Source of the DNA: an uncultured Synergistales bacterium
Lineage (GTDB): Bacteria > Synergistota > Synergistia > Synergistales > Aminobacteriaceae
Assembly (NCBI GenBank): GCA_905233295.1
Contig: CAJODX010000008.1
Location: 28,462 to 41,257 of the forward strand
DNA: 12,796 nt
Direction: 5' to 3'
Under the pieces are notes generated by a model. That model saw nothing but the letters and a program-made list of their open reading frames with translations, did no database searches and was not told the DNA's origin. Made by a program: the position numbers and the translations under genes. Below, in pieces: positions 6,434 through 12,796 of the stretch (positions within the stretch are counted from its first letter, which is position 1; every line of letters begins with the position of its first letter).

Positions 6434-7408
6434 ATGACAGACAGAACAGAAAGAATCGGAGTAATCGGAGTCGGACATCTTGGACAGCATCACGCCCGAA
6501 TTTACACAGAGCTTCTTGACGCAAGACTTGTTGGAGTTGCAGACAGCGATTTAGACCGCGCAAAATTCATCGGCGATCACTTGGGTGTTCCCGCGTTTAA
6601 TTCGCTCGAAGAACTCATCAGAGCAAAATCTCCCGATGCAATTTCCGTTGTAGTCCCGACGAGCCAGCATTATGAGATTGCCAAAAAAGCTCTCAAAGCC
6701 GGTATTCACGTTCTTGTCGAAAAACCTGTAACAATAAAACCCGAAGAAGCCGGAGAACTTCTCGAACTCGCCGACAAAAAAAATTTAGTTCTTCAAGTCG
6801 GACACATCGAACGCTTCAACAGCGCAATAAGATATATTTCGCAAATTTCCTGCCAGCCCGTTTATCTTGACTCAAGACGCACAGCACCATTCAGCCCGAG
6901 AATCAATGATGTCGGGGTCGTTCTGGATTTGATGATTCACGATATTGACATAGTGATGTCGCTCGTTCCGTCAAAAATTTCACGGATTGCAGCGACAGGC
7001 GCGTGTGTTTTCACTGACCACGAGGACATCGCCGACGCTCAAATTACATTTGAAAACGGAGTTCTTGCACACATTCTCGTGAGCCGCTGTGCAGAAAAAA
7101 AATGCCGCCAGCTTGAAATTGTTGAACGTGAAAGACAGATAACGATCAACTACGAACTTCAGACCGTTCAGATTTCGCGATGCGTCAACAATCCCGAAGG
7201 TCAGGTTGATATTCGTGAAACTCCCGTTTTCCCGAAGAGCGAACCTTTGAAACTTGAACTCGCGGATTTCGTTCGCTGTATAAAAGAAAAAAGACCGCCT
7301 GTTGTCGGAGGCAAAGACGGAAAACGCGCTCTTGAGGTTGCCGTTGAAATTTTAAGACAGATTCACGACAGCGGAAGTCTGAAAACAGAAATGCAAAGAG
7401 CAATCTGA
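6434..7408 (+). CDS. Gfo/Idh/MocA-family NAD(P)-dependent dehydrogenase, GnnA-like (UDP-GlcNAc 3-dehydrogenase type)
   Basis: This 324-residue cytoplasmic oxidoreductase has a Rossmann nucleotide-binding motif GVGHLG at 12-17, the family lysine in EKP at 96-98, and a C-terminal alpha/beta substrate domain. Segments GHIERFNSAI (123-132), APFSPR and VVLDLMIHDIDIV (162-174) closely resemble GnnA. GnnA oxidises the 3-OH of UDP-GlcNAc so that GnnB can aminate it, giving diaminosugar lipid A. Related genes often sit in lpx clusters, but no lpx or gnnB gene is visible here, so the substrate is inferred. The start is ATG at 6434, about 9 bases after GGGAAGGATC. An upstream in-frame ATG at 6230 is rejected because the extension lies over the neighbouring opposite-strand gene and shows no family sequence. 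It opens a plus-strand block continuing to 10035. Confidence 0.85.
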   Translation: MTDRTERIGVIGVGHLGQHHARIYTELLDARLVGVADSDLDRAKFIGDHLGVPAFNSLEELIRAKSPDAISVVVPTSQHYEIAKKALKAGIHVLVEKPVTIKPEEAGELLELADKKNLVLQVGHIERFNSAIRYISQISCQPVYLDSRRTAPFSPRINDVGVVLDLMIHDIDIVMSLVPSKISRIAATGACVFTDHEDIADAQITFENGVLAHILVSRCAEKKCRQLEIVERERQITINYELQTVQISRCVNNPEGQVDIRETPVFPKSEPLKLELADFVRCIKEKRPPVVGGKDGKRALEVAVEILRQIHDSGSLKTEMQRAI

Positions 7409-7490
7409 AAAATTTTCTTTCCTTATTCTTTCCCCTTCAGCTGAACTATTTGCCGGAAAATGTTATCATTGAGTCGCAGACATTTCAGCC

Positions 7491-7497
7491 GGAGGGG
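7491..7497 (+). promoter_or_regulatory. Ribosome binding site that fixes the TTG start of the small secreted protein
   Basis: GGAGGGG ends 7 bases before the TTG at 7505. The in-frame upstream ATG at 7460 would place this site inside the coding region, and the downstream ATG at 7526 is too far from it. Confidence 0.65.
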
Positions 7498-7504
7498 AAA
7501 AATT

Positions 7505-7867
7505 TTGCAAAATAAAAAAACATTCATGAAATTAATTTCTGCATTTGTAATTTCTTTAACTTTTTTTGTCTCCGCAGGCGAGTGCGTTATCATTGACGGC
7601 GCAGTCAGGGGCAAAAACGGTCTTTCATATTCAAACATAGCGTATGACTTTAACAGTTTGAGCGTAACTATCAGAAACTCAACAAAATATAATTTAAATT
7701 TCGGCGGCTCGATGCTTTTTCTCGATAAAAATTACAAAGTCATCGCACGCGCAGAACTCTTAACAGCAAAAGTCAAAAGACATTCTTCACGAAAATACAA
7801 AGCTTTTTTCAGCGAAGGCACTGGCAATGACGCAAAACGCGCACGTTATCTTGAATGGGAATTTTGA
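7505..7867 (+). CDS. Small secreted protein of unknown function (120 aa)
   Basis: The protein starts with a basic stretch and a hydrophobic segment (LISAFVISLTFFVSA) typical of a Sec signal peptide, cleaved near residue 24. The cysteine at 27 follows a glutamate, so it is not a good lipobox. The mature part of about 95 residues appears beta-rich and basic. SVTIRNSTKYNLNFGGSMLF followed by LDKNYKVIARAE recalls small immunoglobulin-like (FxLYD-type) export domains, a resemblance too weak to name. Its start is TTG (ribosome binding site at 7491-7497). It lies 96 bases after the GnnA-like gene and 15 bases before the GatZ-like gene, so it is probably cotranscribed with the latter. I do not recognise a function. 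Confidence 0.7.
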   Translation: MQNKKTFMKLISAFVISLTFFVSAGECVIIDGAVRGKNGLSYSNIAYDFNSLSVTIRNSTKYNLNFGGSMLFLDKNYKVIARAELLTAKVKRHSSRKYKAFFSEGTGNDAKRARYLEWEF

Positions 7868-7882
7868 AGGGAAATAAAAAAA

Positions 7883-9199
7883 ATGAAAAATCCGATTTTA
7901 AAAATTATTGATGACAGAAAATCCGGAAAATTTTCCGGGATTCCGTCTTACTGTACGGCAAACGAAATCGCTATCGAAGCTCTCCTCGAACAGGGCGCGA
8001 AACTCAATACTGAAATTTTAATCGAGGGCACTGCGAATCAAATTAATCAGTTCGGCGGCTATACCGGCATGACCCCGAAAGATTTTCGCGGTTACGTTTT
8101 CAATATAGCTGAACGCGTCGGCTTCGACAAAAATAAAATTATTCTCGGCGCAGATCATTTCGGTCCTCTTGTATGGTCGGAACTCTGCGAAAAAGATGCA
8201 ATGAAAAACGCTCTTGAACTCGTTAGGCTCGCAGTCGAGGCAGGATTCAAAAAAATTCATCTCGATACGAGCATGAAACTCGCCGATGATGCTCCCGATG
8301 AAAGACTTTCAGATGAAAAAATCGCTGAACGTGGTGCTGTTCTGTTAGCTGAATGCGAAAAAACTTTTCAGGAACTCCTGAAAAAAAATCCCGATGAAAT
8401 CCGTCCTGTCTATGTCATAGGCTCTGAAGTTCCGATACCCGGCGGCTCTCAGGACGAAAACTCAGGACTTCAGGTTACAACAGTTGAAGATTTTGAAAAA
8501 ACTTTAAAAATTTACGAAGAAAAATTTTCAGAACACGGACTCTCAGAACGCTGGAACGATGTAATCGGCGTTGTCGTTCAGCCCGGAGTTGAGTTCGGCG
8601 ATAAAGAAATTCATTTTTATGACCGTGCGGCGGCTCTTGAACTTTCAAAATCTTTGAAAAAATATTCCGGCATTGTCTTTGAAGGACATTCAACCGACTA
8701 TCAGCCCAAAGAAAAACTCCGTCAGATGGTTGAAGACGGCACAGCGATTTTAAAAGTCGGTCCGGCTTTGACTTTTGCGCTTCGTGAAGGTTTATTTGCG
8801 CTGAGCAGCATCGAACGCGAATTAATTTCGGAAGATGAACGAGCAAATTTCGTTGAAACTCTTGAAAAAATTATGACGAAAAATCCGGCGGACTGGAAAA
8901 AACATTACCACGGCTCTGAAAAAGAAAAATTTCTTGCACGCAGATACAGCTACTCGGATCGGTGCAGATATTATCTCACTCAGCCGGAAATAAAAAACGC
9001 GGTTCAAAAATTATTTTCAAACATTGACGGATTAATTTCGCGCGGTGAAATTTTGCCCGGACTTTTGCGCCAGTATATGCCACGCCAGTATGAACGCGTC
9101 AGGGACGGCGTTATTAAAATGAAAGCCGATGCTCTAGTGAAAGATTTTGTCGTGTCTGTTGCCGAAGATTATAATTTTGCTGCAGGAATAAAAATATGA
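7883..9199 (+). CDS. GatZ/KbaZ-family protein (class II D-tagatose-bisphosphate aldolase non-catalytic subunit / tagatose-6-phosphate epimerase type)
   Basis: The protein has 438 residues, full length for the family, and is cytoplasmic. Diagnostic segments are SYCTANEIAIEA (22-33), EGTANQINQFGGYTGM (48-63), ILGADHFGP (87-95), KKIHLDTSM (123-131), YVIGSEVPIPGG (177-188), VFEGHSTDYQ and KVGPALTFALREGLFAL. In E. coli GatZ and KbaZ stabilise the catalytic aldolase subunits GatY and KbaY. No such partner is visible here. Stand-alone GatZ homologues have been reported as D-tagatose-6-phosphate 4-epimerases (Agrobacterium galactitol pathway), so an epimerase role is quite possible; this is inference. 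The ATG is preceded by AAGGGAAA. The stop overlaps the start of the CobQ-like gene as ATGA, indicating translational coupling to a gene of unrelated pathway. Confidence 0.9.
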   Translation: MKNPILKIIDDRKSGKFSGIPSYCTANEIAIEALLEQGAKLNTEILIEGTANQINQFGGYTGMTPKDFRGYVFNIAERVGFDKNKIILGADHFGPLVWSELCEKDAMKNALELVRLAVEAGFKKIHLDTSMKLADDAPDERLSDEKIAERGAVLLAECEKTFQELLKKNPDEIRPVYVIGSEVPIPGGSQDENSGLQVTTVEDFEKTLKIYEEKFSEHGLSERWNDVIGVVVQPGVEFGDKEIHFYDRAAALELSKSLKKYSGIVFEGHSTDYQPKEKLRQMVEDGTAILKVGPALTFALREGLFALSSIERELISEDERANFVETLEKIMTKNPADWKKHYHGSEKEKFLARRYSYSDRCRYYLTQPEIKNAVQKLFSNIDGLISRGEILPGLLRQYMPRQYERVRDGVIKMKADALVKDFVVSVAEDYNFAAGIKI

Positions 9200-10035
9200 A
9201 AGGTTTAATGATACAGGGAACATCGAGCGATTCAGGAAAAAGTTTCCTTGTAACAGGTCTGTGCAGAATTTTTTCACGCGACTTTAATATGAAAATCTGC
9301 CCGTTTAAATCGCAGAACATGTCGAATATTTCATATACGACGCATGACGGGCTTGAAATGAGTCTTGCTCAGGCGTTGCAGGCAAAGGCGGCAGGACTTG
9401 AACCCGAAATTTTTATGAATCCGATTTTATTAAAGCCGAGGAACGAAAAATCTTCGGAAATTATTTTAAACGGAAAAATTTTTGAACACCCAGCCGAAAA
9501 AAATTTTTATTTTGAAAAATTCACTCAAAACGAAGGCATTAATGCTGTGCGTGAAGCTTTGAATTTTATCGGAAAAAATTTTGATGCTGTTATCATCGAA
9601 GGTGCAGGAAGTCCTGCTGAAATTAATCTGAACGCTCACGAAATCGTCAACATGAGAATCGCGAGGGAAGCTGACGTTCCTGTTGTTCTTGCCGCTGACG
9701 TTGACAGAGGCGGCGCGCTTGCGTCTGTTGTCGGAACTCTTGAACTTTTGGGACGCGACCGAGAACGCGTGAAGGGAATAATTTTCAATAAATTTCGCGG
9801 CGATATAAATTTATTTCGTCCTGCTGTCGAATGGACAGAAAAATATACCGGCGTGAAAGTTTTGGGAGTTGTACCGTTTGCAAAAAATATTCTGCTTGAA
9901 GCCGAAGATTCTTTGAGTGAAAATTTCAATAAAAATTTAAAGGGCGAAAATTTTTTGCAGGGCGATGAAGCTTTCAATGCGATTGCGGATTTGATTAAGG
10001 AATATGCTCCCGGGCTGCTTCGATTAGTAGAATAA
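9196..10035 (+). CDS. cobQ: CobQ-like cobyric acid synthase lacking the glutamine amidotransferase domain
   Basis: Normal CobQ (about 480-510 residues) amidates four side chains of adenosylcobyrinate a,c-diamide, using an N-terminal ATP-binding synthetase domain and a C-terminal glutaminase domain. This protein has only 279 residues. The synthetase domain is complete: P-loop GTSSDSGKS (8-16), CPFKSQNMSNISYTT, LAQALQAKAAGLEP, MNPILLKP (74-81), VIIEGAGSPAEINL (132-145), ADVDRGGALASVVGTLELL, IIFNKFRGD (195-203) and LGVVPFAKNILLEAEDSL (223-240). After a short linker it ends in a helix (EAFNAIADLIKEY) that resembles the last helix of full-length CobQ. The roughly 200-residue amidotransferase domain, with its catalytic Cys and His, is absent. 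No frameshift is seen, and a terminator follows. Candidates are an ammonia-dependent or split enzyme, a repurposed ligase, or in-frame decay. The ATG overlaps the GatZ-like stop as ATGA. Confidence 0.88.
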   Translation: MKGLMIQGTSSDSGKSFLVTGLCRIFSRDFNMKICPFKSQNMSNISYTTHDGLEMSLAQALQAKAAGLEPEIFMNPILLKPRNEKSSEIILNGKIFEHPAEKNFYFEKFTQNEGINAVREALNFIGKNFDAVIIEGAGSPAEINLNAHEIVNMRIAREADVPVVLAADVDRGGALASVVGTLELLGRDRERVKGIIFNKFRGDINLFRPAVEWTEKYTGVKVLGVVPFAKNILLEAEDSLSENFNKNLKGENFLQGDEAFNAIADLIKEYAPGLLRLVE

Positions 10036-10079
10036 TGTCATTCACGACTTGAAAAACAAACAAACATAAAAAATAAATT

Positions 10080-10117
10080 AAAAAAGGCATTCTCATAAAC
10101 GAGTGAGCCTTTTTTTT
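10080..10117. terminator. Bidirectional rho-independent terminator between convergent genes
   Basis: A-rich sequence, GGC, CTC, a loop ATAAAC, GAG, GCC and eight T form a hairpin (AAAAAAGGC pairs with GCCTTTTTT, and CTC with GAG across a three-base internal loop). The A run before and T run after let it work on both strands. It sits between the plus-strand CobQ-like gene (stop 10035) and the minus-strand FAD oxidoreductase (stop 10148). Confidence 0.85.
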
Positions 10118-10147
10118 CGTGTATAGATCTTTTCTTTTTCTCGATTT

Positions 10148-12067
10148 TCACAAAATGCCGTCCATGGCGTTGACAATCATTTCAACAGCATCTCCGCGCG
10201 TCATCGTAACTCCGAGCGGAGGAAGATTTATTTTTGCGTTTACAATCTCTTCGGCACGCGCAAGCATTTTTTCAAAATCTTTTTTCGTGATGAATTTGTC
10301 CGGCGCAAAACGTCCCTTCTGACCTTTTGCCCCTGATGAATTTATATTCGCGCCTGTCATGCTGGGATATTTCAGCGGACTTAAAAGCCCGTATAAATTT
10401 GAAATCTGAACCGCCGCGAAATTTTTATGTTCAAGAGGAACGTCCGAATATTTGCAAAGCGAAAGAACAACTCCGGCTTCAGCTAATTTTTTTTGAACTT
10501 TCAACGGGTGAACCTCGCGAGGCTGAAGATTATTTTTCACCGCAACCGCCGCCAGCGTTCCGGCAGCCTGTCCCGTCATCATAGTGATGGGCTGAAGACG
10601 CAGGGCACTCGACACAAGACGCGACATCGACAGATTTTTTTCAGCCGCAACGAAATTGTCAACGCTCTCTGGAATTAAAATTTTCATTGGAACCTGAAAA
10701 GGTCCCTGCGGCATGTTGTTCCATATCGAAGACTGTTTTTCGCCAAGTTCGCTTTCAATGTCATCATCGTCATCGCCGCCGTGAAGGTCAAGGTTGTAGC
10801 CGCCTATTGCGATTGAGTCGCTGAACTCGTGATTTTTATTTCCGTTGCGCCAGCTCAGAGAATTTTCATGTACAGCCTTTGAAATTAACGTGTAATTTCC
10901 AAGAACGCGTCTTGATTCTCTGACATAAGGAATCGGAGGCATATGTTTTGCGATTTCTTTCCATTCGTCCGGAAAATCTTTCGCGGCTTCGGGAATTTCG
11001 CCGTATTCGTTTTCATCGACCGACCATTCCGCGCCGAGTTCGTTCTGAATATAATATATAAAATGAAGAGTTTTTATCAGAGCATCGCGTTCCATTTTCG
11101 CGCGTGTTTCTTTGTCTTCAAGATACATGACGTTAAGTCCGTAATGATTCATTAACATGTATATTCCTGGATAGTCGTTGCCCCAGTTTACGCCGGTCTT
11201 TGAAATTTTATTCCAGTTTTTTTTCGCTCCAGTATAGCTGCCTGGCGTGAATGAGTCAGGTACGGCGCGATACGCGTTATGCGAAATTAAATTCACGGGC
11301 ATTTTTACGGGGTATCTGCCCTTAAAGTCAAATCCGTCTTCAGTAACGTAGCGTTCGTAATTTTTTTTCGCACGTTCGTAATCAGGCAAAGGATTTTTCG
11401 GTTTAAGTCTTTCCGGCACACCCTCAGGATATTTTCTGATTATCGCCGTCCATGTAATGTCCTGAATGAAAGCGTTTTTGCTGATATTCGGCGAGATAAA
11501 ATTTCCCGAACGGTAACGCGCTCCGACCATCGGCAAAATATCTCCGTATTCCGTAGCGTCGATTAAAATTTTAAAATTAATTTCACGGACACCTTCAGGA
11601 GTTTGAACGGTTACGGATTTTTCTTCATTTTCATTTTTCACGCCTATAACGTTTGAATGAAATAAAATGTCAGCACTCTCCGCCATTTTTTTGAGGATTT
11701 TATCGCCGGCTGAAGGTTCAAAAGCTTTGCCGTTTTCTTTCCAATAAGGCGTGTTGATGCTTTTTTTCATATCTGAATAATATTTTTCCACGCTGTCGAT
11801 AAATTCTTTGTAAATTCCGCTTTCAAGTCTGCTCATATCGTCCATCGTTGAGACACCTGCCGCGGTTGCCTGTCCGCCTAACATTGAAGTCGGTTCGATT
11901 ACCAGAACGCTAACACCAAGCCTTGAAGCCTGTATCGCCGCAGCCGTTCCGCCTGTACCGCCCCCGGCTATGACAACGTCGTAAGAATTTTTGATTTCAG
12001 CATTGCAGGATAAAGCTGTAAAAATTAAAATGCAAAACGCAAATAAAAAAATAAATTTTGATTTCAT
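10148..12067 (-). CDS. Exported FAD-dependent oxidoreductase with possible SLH-like C-terminal region
   Basis: This 639-residue protein starts with a Sec signal peptide (about 1-23, cleavage near SCNA); no twin arginine is present. The FAD_oxidored (PF12831-like) domain follows, with dinucleotide motif VVIAGGGTGG at 31-40, a TSMLGGQAT segment at 60-68, IDATEYGD at 169-176, PYVRESRRVLG at 380-390, IAIGGYNLDLHG at 419-430 and a C-terminal FAD segment SALRLQPITMMTGQAAGTLA. An unusual DDDDD run lies at 432-436. From about 541 the sequence resembles an S-layer homology motif (SDVP..HKNFAAVQISNLYGLL, then FAPDKFITKKDFEKML near 587-602, and a shorter MTRGDAVEMI), possibly for surface attachment. The substrate is unknown; reduction of organic acids or sugars has been suggested for relatives. 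The start is ATG, with AAGGGA about 13 bases upstream. A terminator isolates it from the upstream secretin gene. Confidence 0.88.
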   Translation of the reverse strand: MKSKFIFLFAFCILIFTALSCNAEIKNSYDVVIAGGGTGGTAAAIQASRLGVSVLVIEPTSMLGGQATAAGVSTMDDMSRLESGIYKEFIDSVEKYYSDMKKSINTPYWKENGKAFEPSAGDKILKKMAESADILFHSNVIGVKNENEEKSVTVQTPEGVREINFKILIDATEYGDILPMVGARYRSGNFISPNISKNAFIQDITWTAIIRKYPEGVPERLKPKNPLPDYERAKKNYERYVTEDGFDFKGRYPVKMPVNLISHNAYRAVPDSFTPGSYTGAKKNWNKISKTGVNWGNDYPGIYMLMNHYGLNVMYLEDKETRAKMERDALIKTLHFIYYIQNELGAEWSVDENEYGEIPEAAKDFPDEWKEIAKHMPPIPYVRESRRVLGNYTLISKAVHENSLSWRNGNKNHEFSDSIAIGGYNLDLHGGDDDDDIESELGEKQSSIWNNMPQGPFQVPMKILIPESVDNFVAAEKNLSMSRLVSSALRLQPITMMTGQAAGTLAAVAVKNNLQPREVHPLKVQKKLAEAGVVLSLCKYSDVPLEHKNFAAVQISNLYGLLSPLKYPSMTGANINSSGAKGQKGRFAPDKFITKKDFEKMLARAEEIVNAKINLPPLGVTMTRGDAVEMIVNAMDGIL

Positions 12068-12101
12068 AAAAAATTTTTTTCCCTTTTTAAAAAAAATATA
12101 T

Positions 12102-12136
12102 AAAAAAAATCAGGAAGCAGAAAATTTTTGCTCCCT
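12102..12136 (-). terminator. Rho-independent terminator of the secretin gene
   Basis: On the minus strand AGGGAGCA (12136-12129) pairs with TGCTTCCT (12119-12112), with one G-T wobble and a 9-base loop, followed within a few bases by eight T. The stem begins inside the secretin stop codon (12137-12135). It separates the secretin from the FAD oxidoreductase. Confidence 0.85.
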
Positions 12137-12796
12137 AATTTAAAATGTACGGCGTTACGATCATGACCGCCTGAGTTTTGTTATAGTCATCGTTTCTCCA
12201 TTTGAATAATTCTCCGAGCAGCGGAATATCTCCAAGCAAAGGAATTTTTGCTTCGGTTACGATATGCCCGTCCTGATTCAGACCGCCGACAACAAAAGGC
12301 ATTCCGTCCCTGACGCGGATTTTTGTTGTAACTTCGCGTGTTGTTGTCTGAATATTTCCGTCAGTGTCTTTGCCGAGATAATCTCCCGTGTTGATGTTGA
12401 GGGTGAGATAAACATATCCGTTCTCTTCGATTTTAGGAGTGAATTTTAATTCCGGTCCGACTTCTTCGTTGCCCCATTCAACGTTTCCTTTTTCGTTGAT
12501 TCCCTTGCTGTATAAAATATCCTGTTTAAGGCTTATCGTGGCTTCCTGACCGTCAACAGCAATGACAGAAGGGTTTGCGATTGTCCTGCCCTTGCCTTTA
12601 TTTTCAAGAGCCTGAAGAGTTGCTGTAATCTGTCGGTCGAAATTTGATTTTCCCTGCGAGTAAGTTTCATCAAGATAAGTAATAATCCCGGAACCGCTGT
12701 AAGGGTTGCTCGAGAAAGTCCATTTGTCGTAAACTCCCTCGATTGCGGTTTGGACATCTTTTGTAACAGAGTCACTGAACTCGAAAATGCTCGCAC
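12135..12796 (-). CDS. Secretin (GspD/PilQ family), C-terminal part, runs off the right edge
   Basis: 220 codons are present; the N-terminal part lies beyond the window. Secretins form the gated outer-membrane channel of type II secretion or type IV pilus machines. The beta-barrel domain is well marked: LQALENKGKGRTIANPSVI, VGPELKFTPKIEENGYVYL, TTTREVTTKIRVRDGMPFVVGGL and the secretin signature KIPLLGDIPLLGELFKWR, ending with QAVMIVTPYILN just before TAG at 12137-12135. It shows that the host has an outer membrane. Whether it belongs to a type II system or a pilus cannot be told without the N-terminal domains and neighbours. Confidence 0.92.
   Translation of the reverse strand, partial: ASIFEFSDSVTKDVQTAIEGVYDKWTFSSNPYSGSGIITYLDETYSQGKSNFDRQITATLQALENKGKGRTIANPSVIAVDGQEATISLKQDILYSKGINEKGNVEWGNEEVGPELKFTPKIEENGYVYLTLNINTGDYLGKDTDGNIQTTTREVTTKIRVRDGMPFVVGGLNQDGHIVTEAKIPLLGDIPLLGELFKWRNDDYNKTQAVMIVTPYILN

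Noticed and set aside
7436..7445. Perfect 10-bp palindrome TTCAGCTGAA upstream of the small secreted gene
   Set aside because: Too short to distinguish from chance; no promoter with convincing -35 and -10 boxes could be placed around it.
8475..8846. Minus-strand open frame inside the GatZ-like gene
   Set aside because: Antisense shadow of a well-conserved coding region with no ribosome binding site or recognisable domain.
9469..9580. Repeated GAAAAATTTTT-like stretches in the CobQ-like gene and elsewhere
   Set aside because: They come from frequent Lys-Phe, Asn-Phe and Lys-Ile codons in AT-rich coding sequence and show no regular spacing.
10000..10080. Remains of a CobQ amidotransferase domain after the short CobQ-like gene
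   Set aside because: Only about 45 AT-rich bases separate the stop from the terminator, in which I see no amidotransferase fragment in any frame.
12533..12796. Open frame in another minus-strand frame at the right edge
   Set aside because: It is a shadow of the secretin, whose frame carries all the conserved motifs.

Overview
The window looks like a chromosomal segment of an anaerobic, diderm bacterium, most likely of the phylum Synergistota (gut or rumen type). This is inferred, not proven. A secretin (outer-membrane pore) and a GnnA-like dehydrogenase of the kind linked to lipid A point to an outer membrane. A SpoIID/LytB-domain protein sits at the end of a ruvCAB operon, and there is a possible SLH-like tail on an exported enzyme. 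The sequence is fairly AT-rich, with many AAA/TTT/GAA codons and many TTG or GTG start codons. I see no insertion sequence, phage gene, CRISPR array, tRNA or rRNA, and no gene-free stretch longer than about 110 bases.

Bases 1-5926 (minus strand) hold a housekeeping block. Read in transcription order it is: a DUF2156 protein (phosphatidylglycerol lysyltransferase-type acyltransferase domain), then nadE, yebC, ruvC, ruvA, ruvB, a secreted DUF3089 alpha/beta-hydrolase and a secreted SpoIID/LytB-domain protein that runs off the left edge. From ruvC onward each gene overlaps the next by 4 to 11 bases, so this is a translationally coupled operon. A perfect -10 box in the loop of a perfect 13-bp inverted repeat lies just upstream of nadE. 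The start of ruvA is damaged: its expected ATG (in an ATGA overlap with ruvC) is out of frame with the rest of the protein, and about seven residues of the first OB-fold strand are missing.

Bases 5992-6433 hold a small cysteine-containing conserved protein (minus strand) with its own promoter, divergent from the next block. Bases 6434-10035 (plus strand) encode a Gfo/Idh/MocA dehydrogenase resembling GnnA, a small secreted protein, a GatZ/KbaZ-family sugar-phosphate protein and, coupled to it by an ATGA overlap, a CobQ-like protein. The CobQ-like protein keeps the ATP-dependent synthetase domain and what looks like the last C-terminal helix, but has no glutamine amidotransferase domain. A bidirectional terminator closes the block.

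Bases 10148-12796 (minus strand) hold an exported FAD-dependent oxidoreductase with a possible SLH-like tail and, upstream of it behind a strong terminator, the C-terminal 220 residues of a secretin.

The window is mostly ordinary core genome. The features that most deserve a second look are the amidotransferase-less CobQ coupled to a solo GatZ homologue, the broken 5' end of ruvA, and the promoter-in-a-palindrome upstream of nadE.
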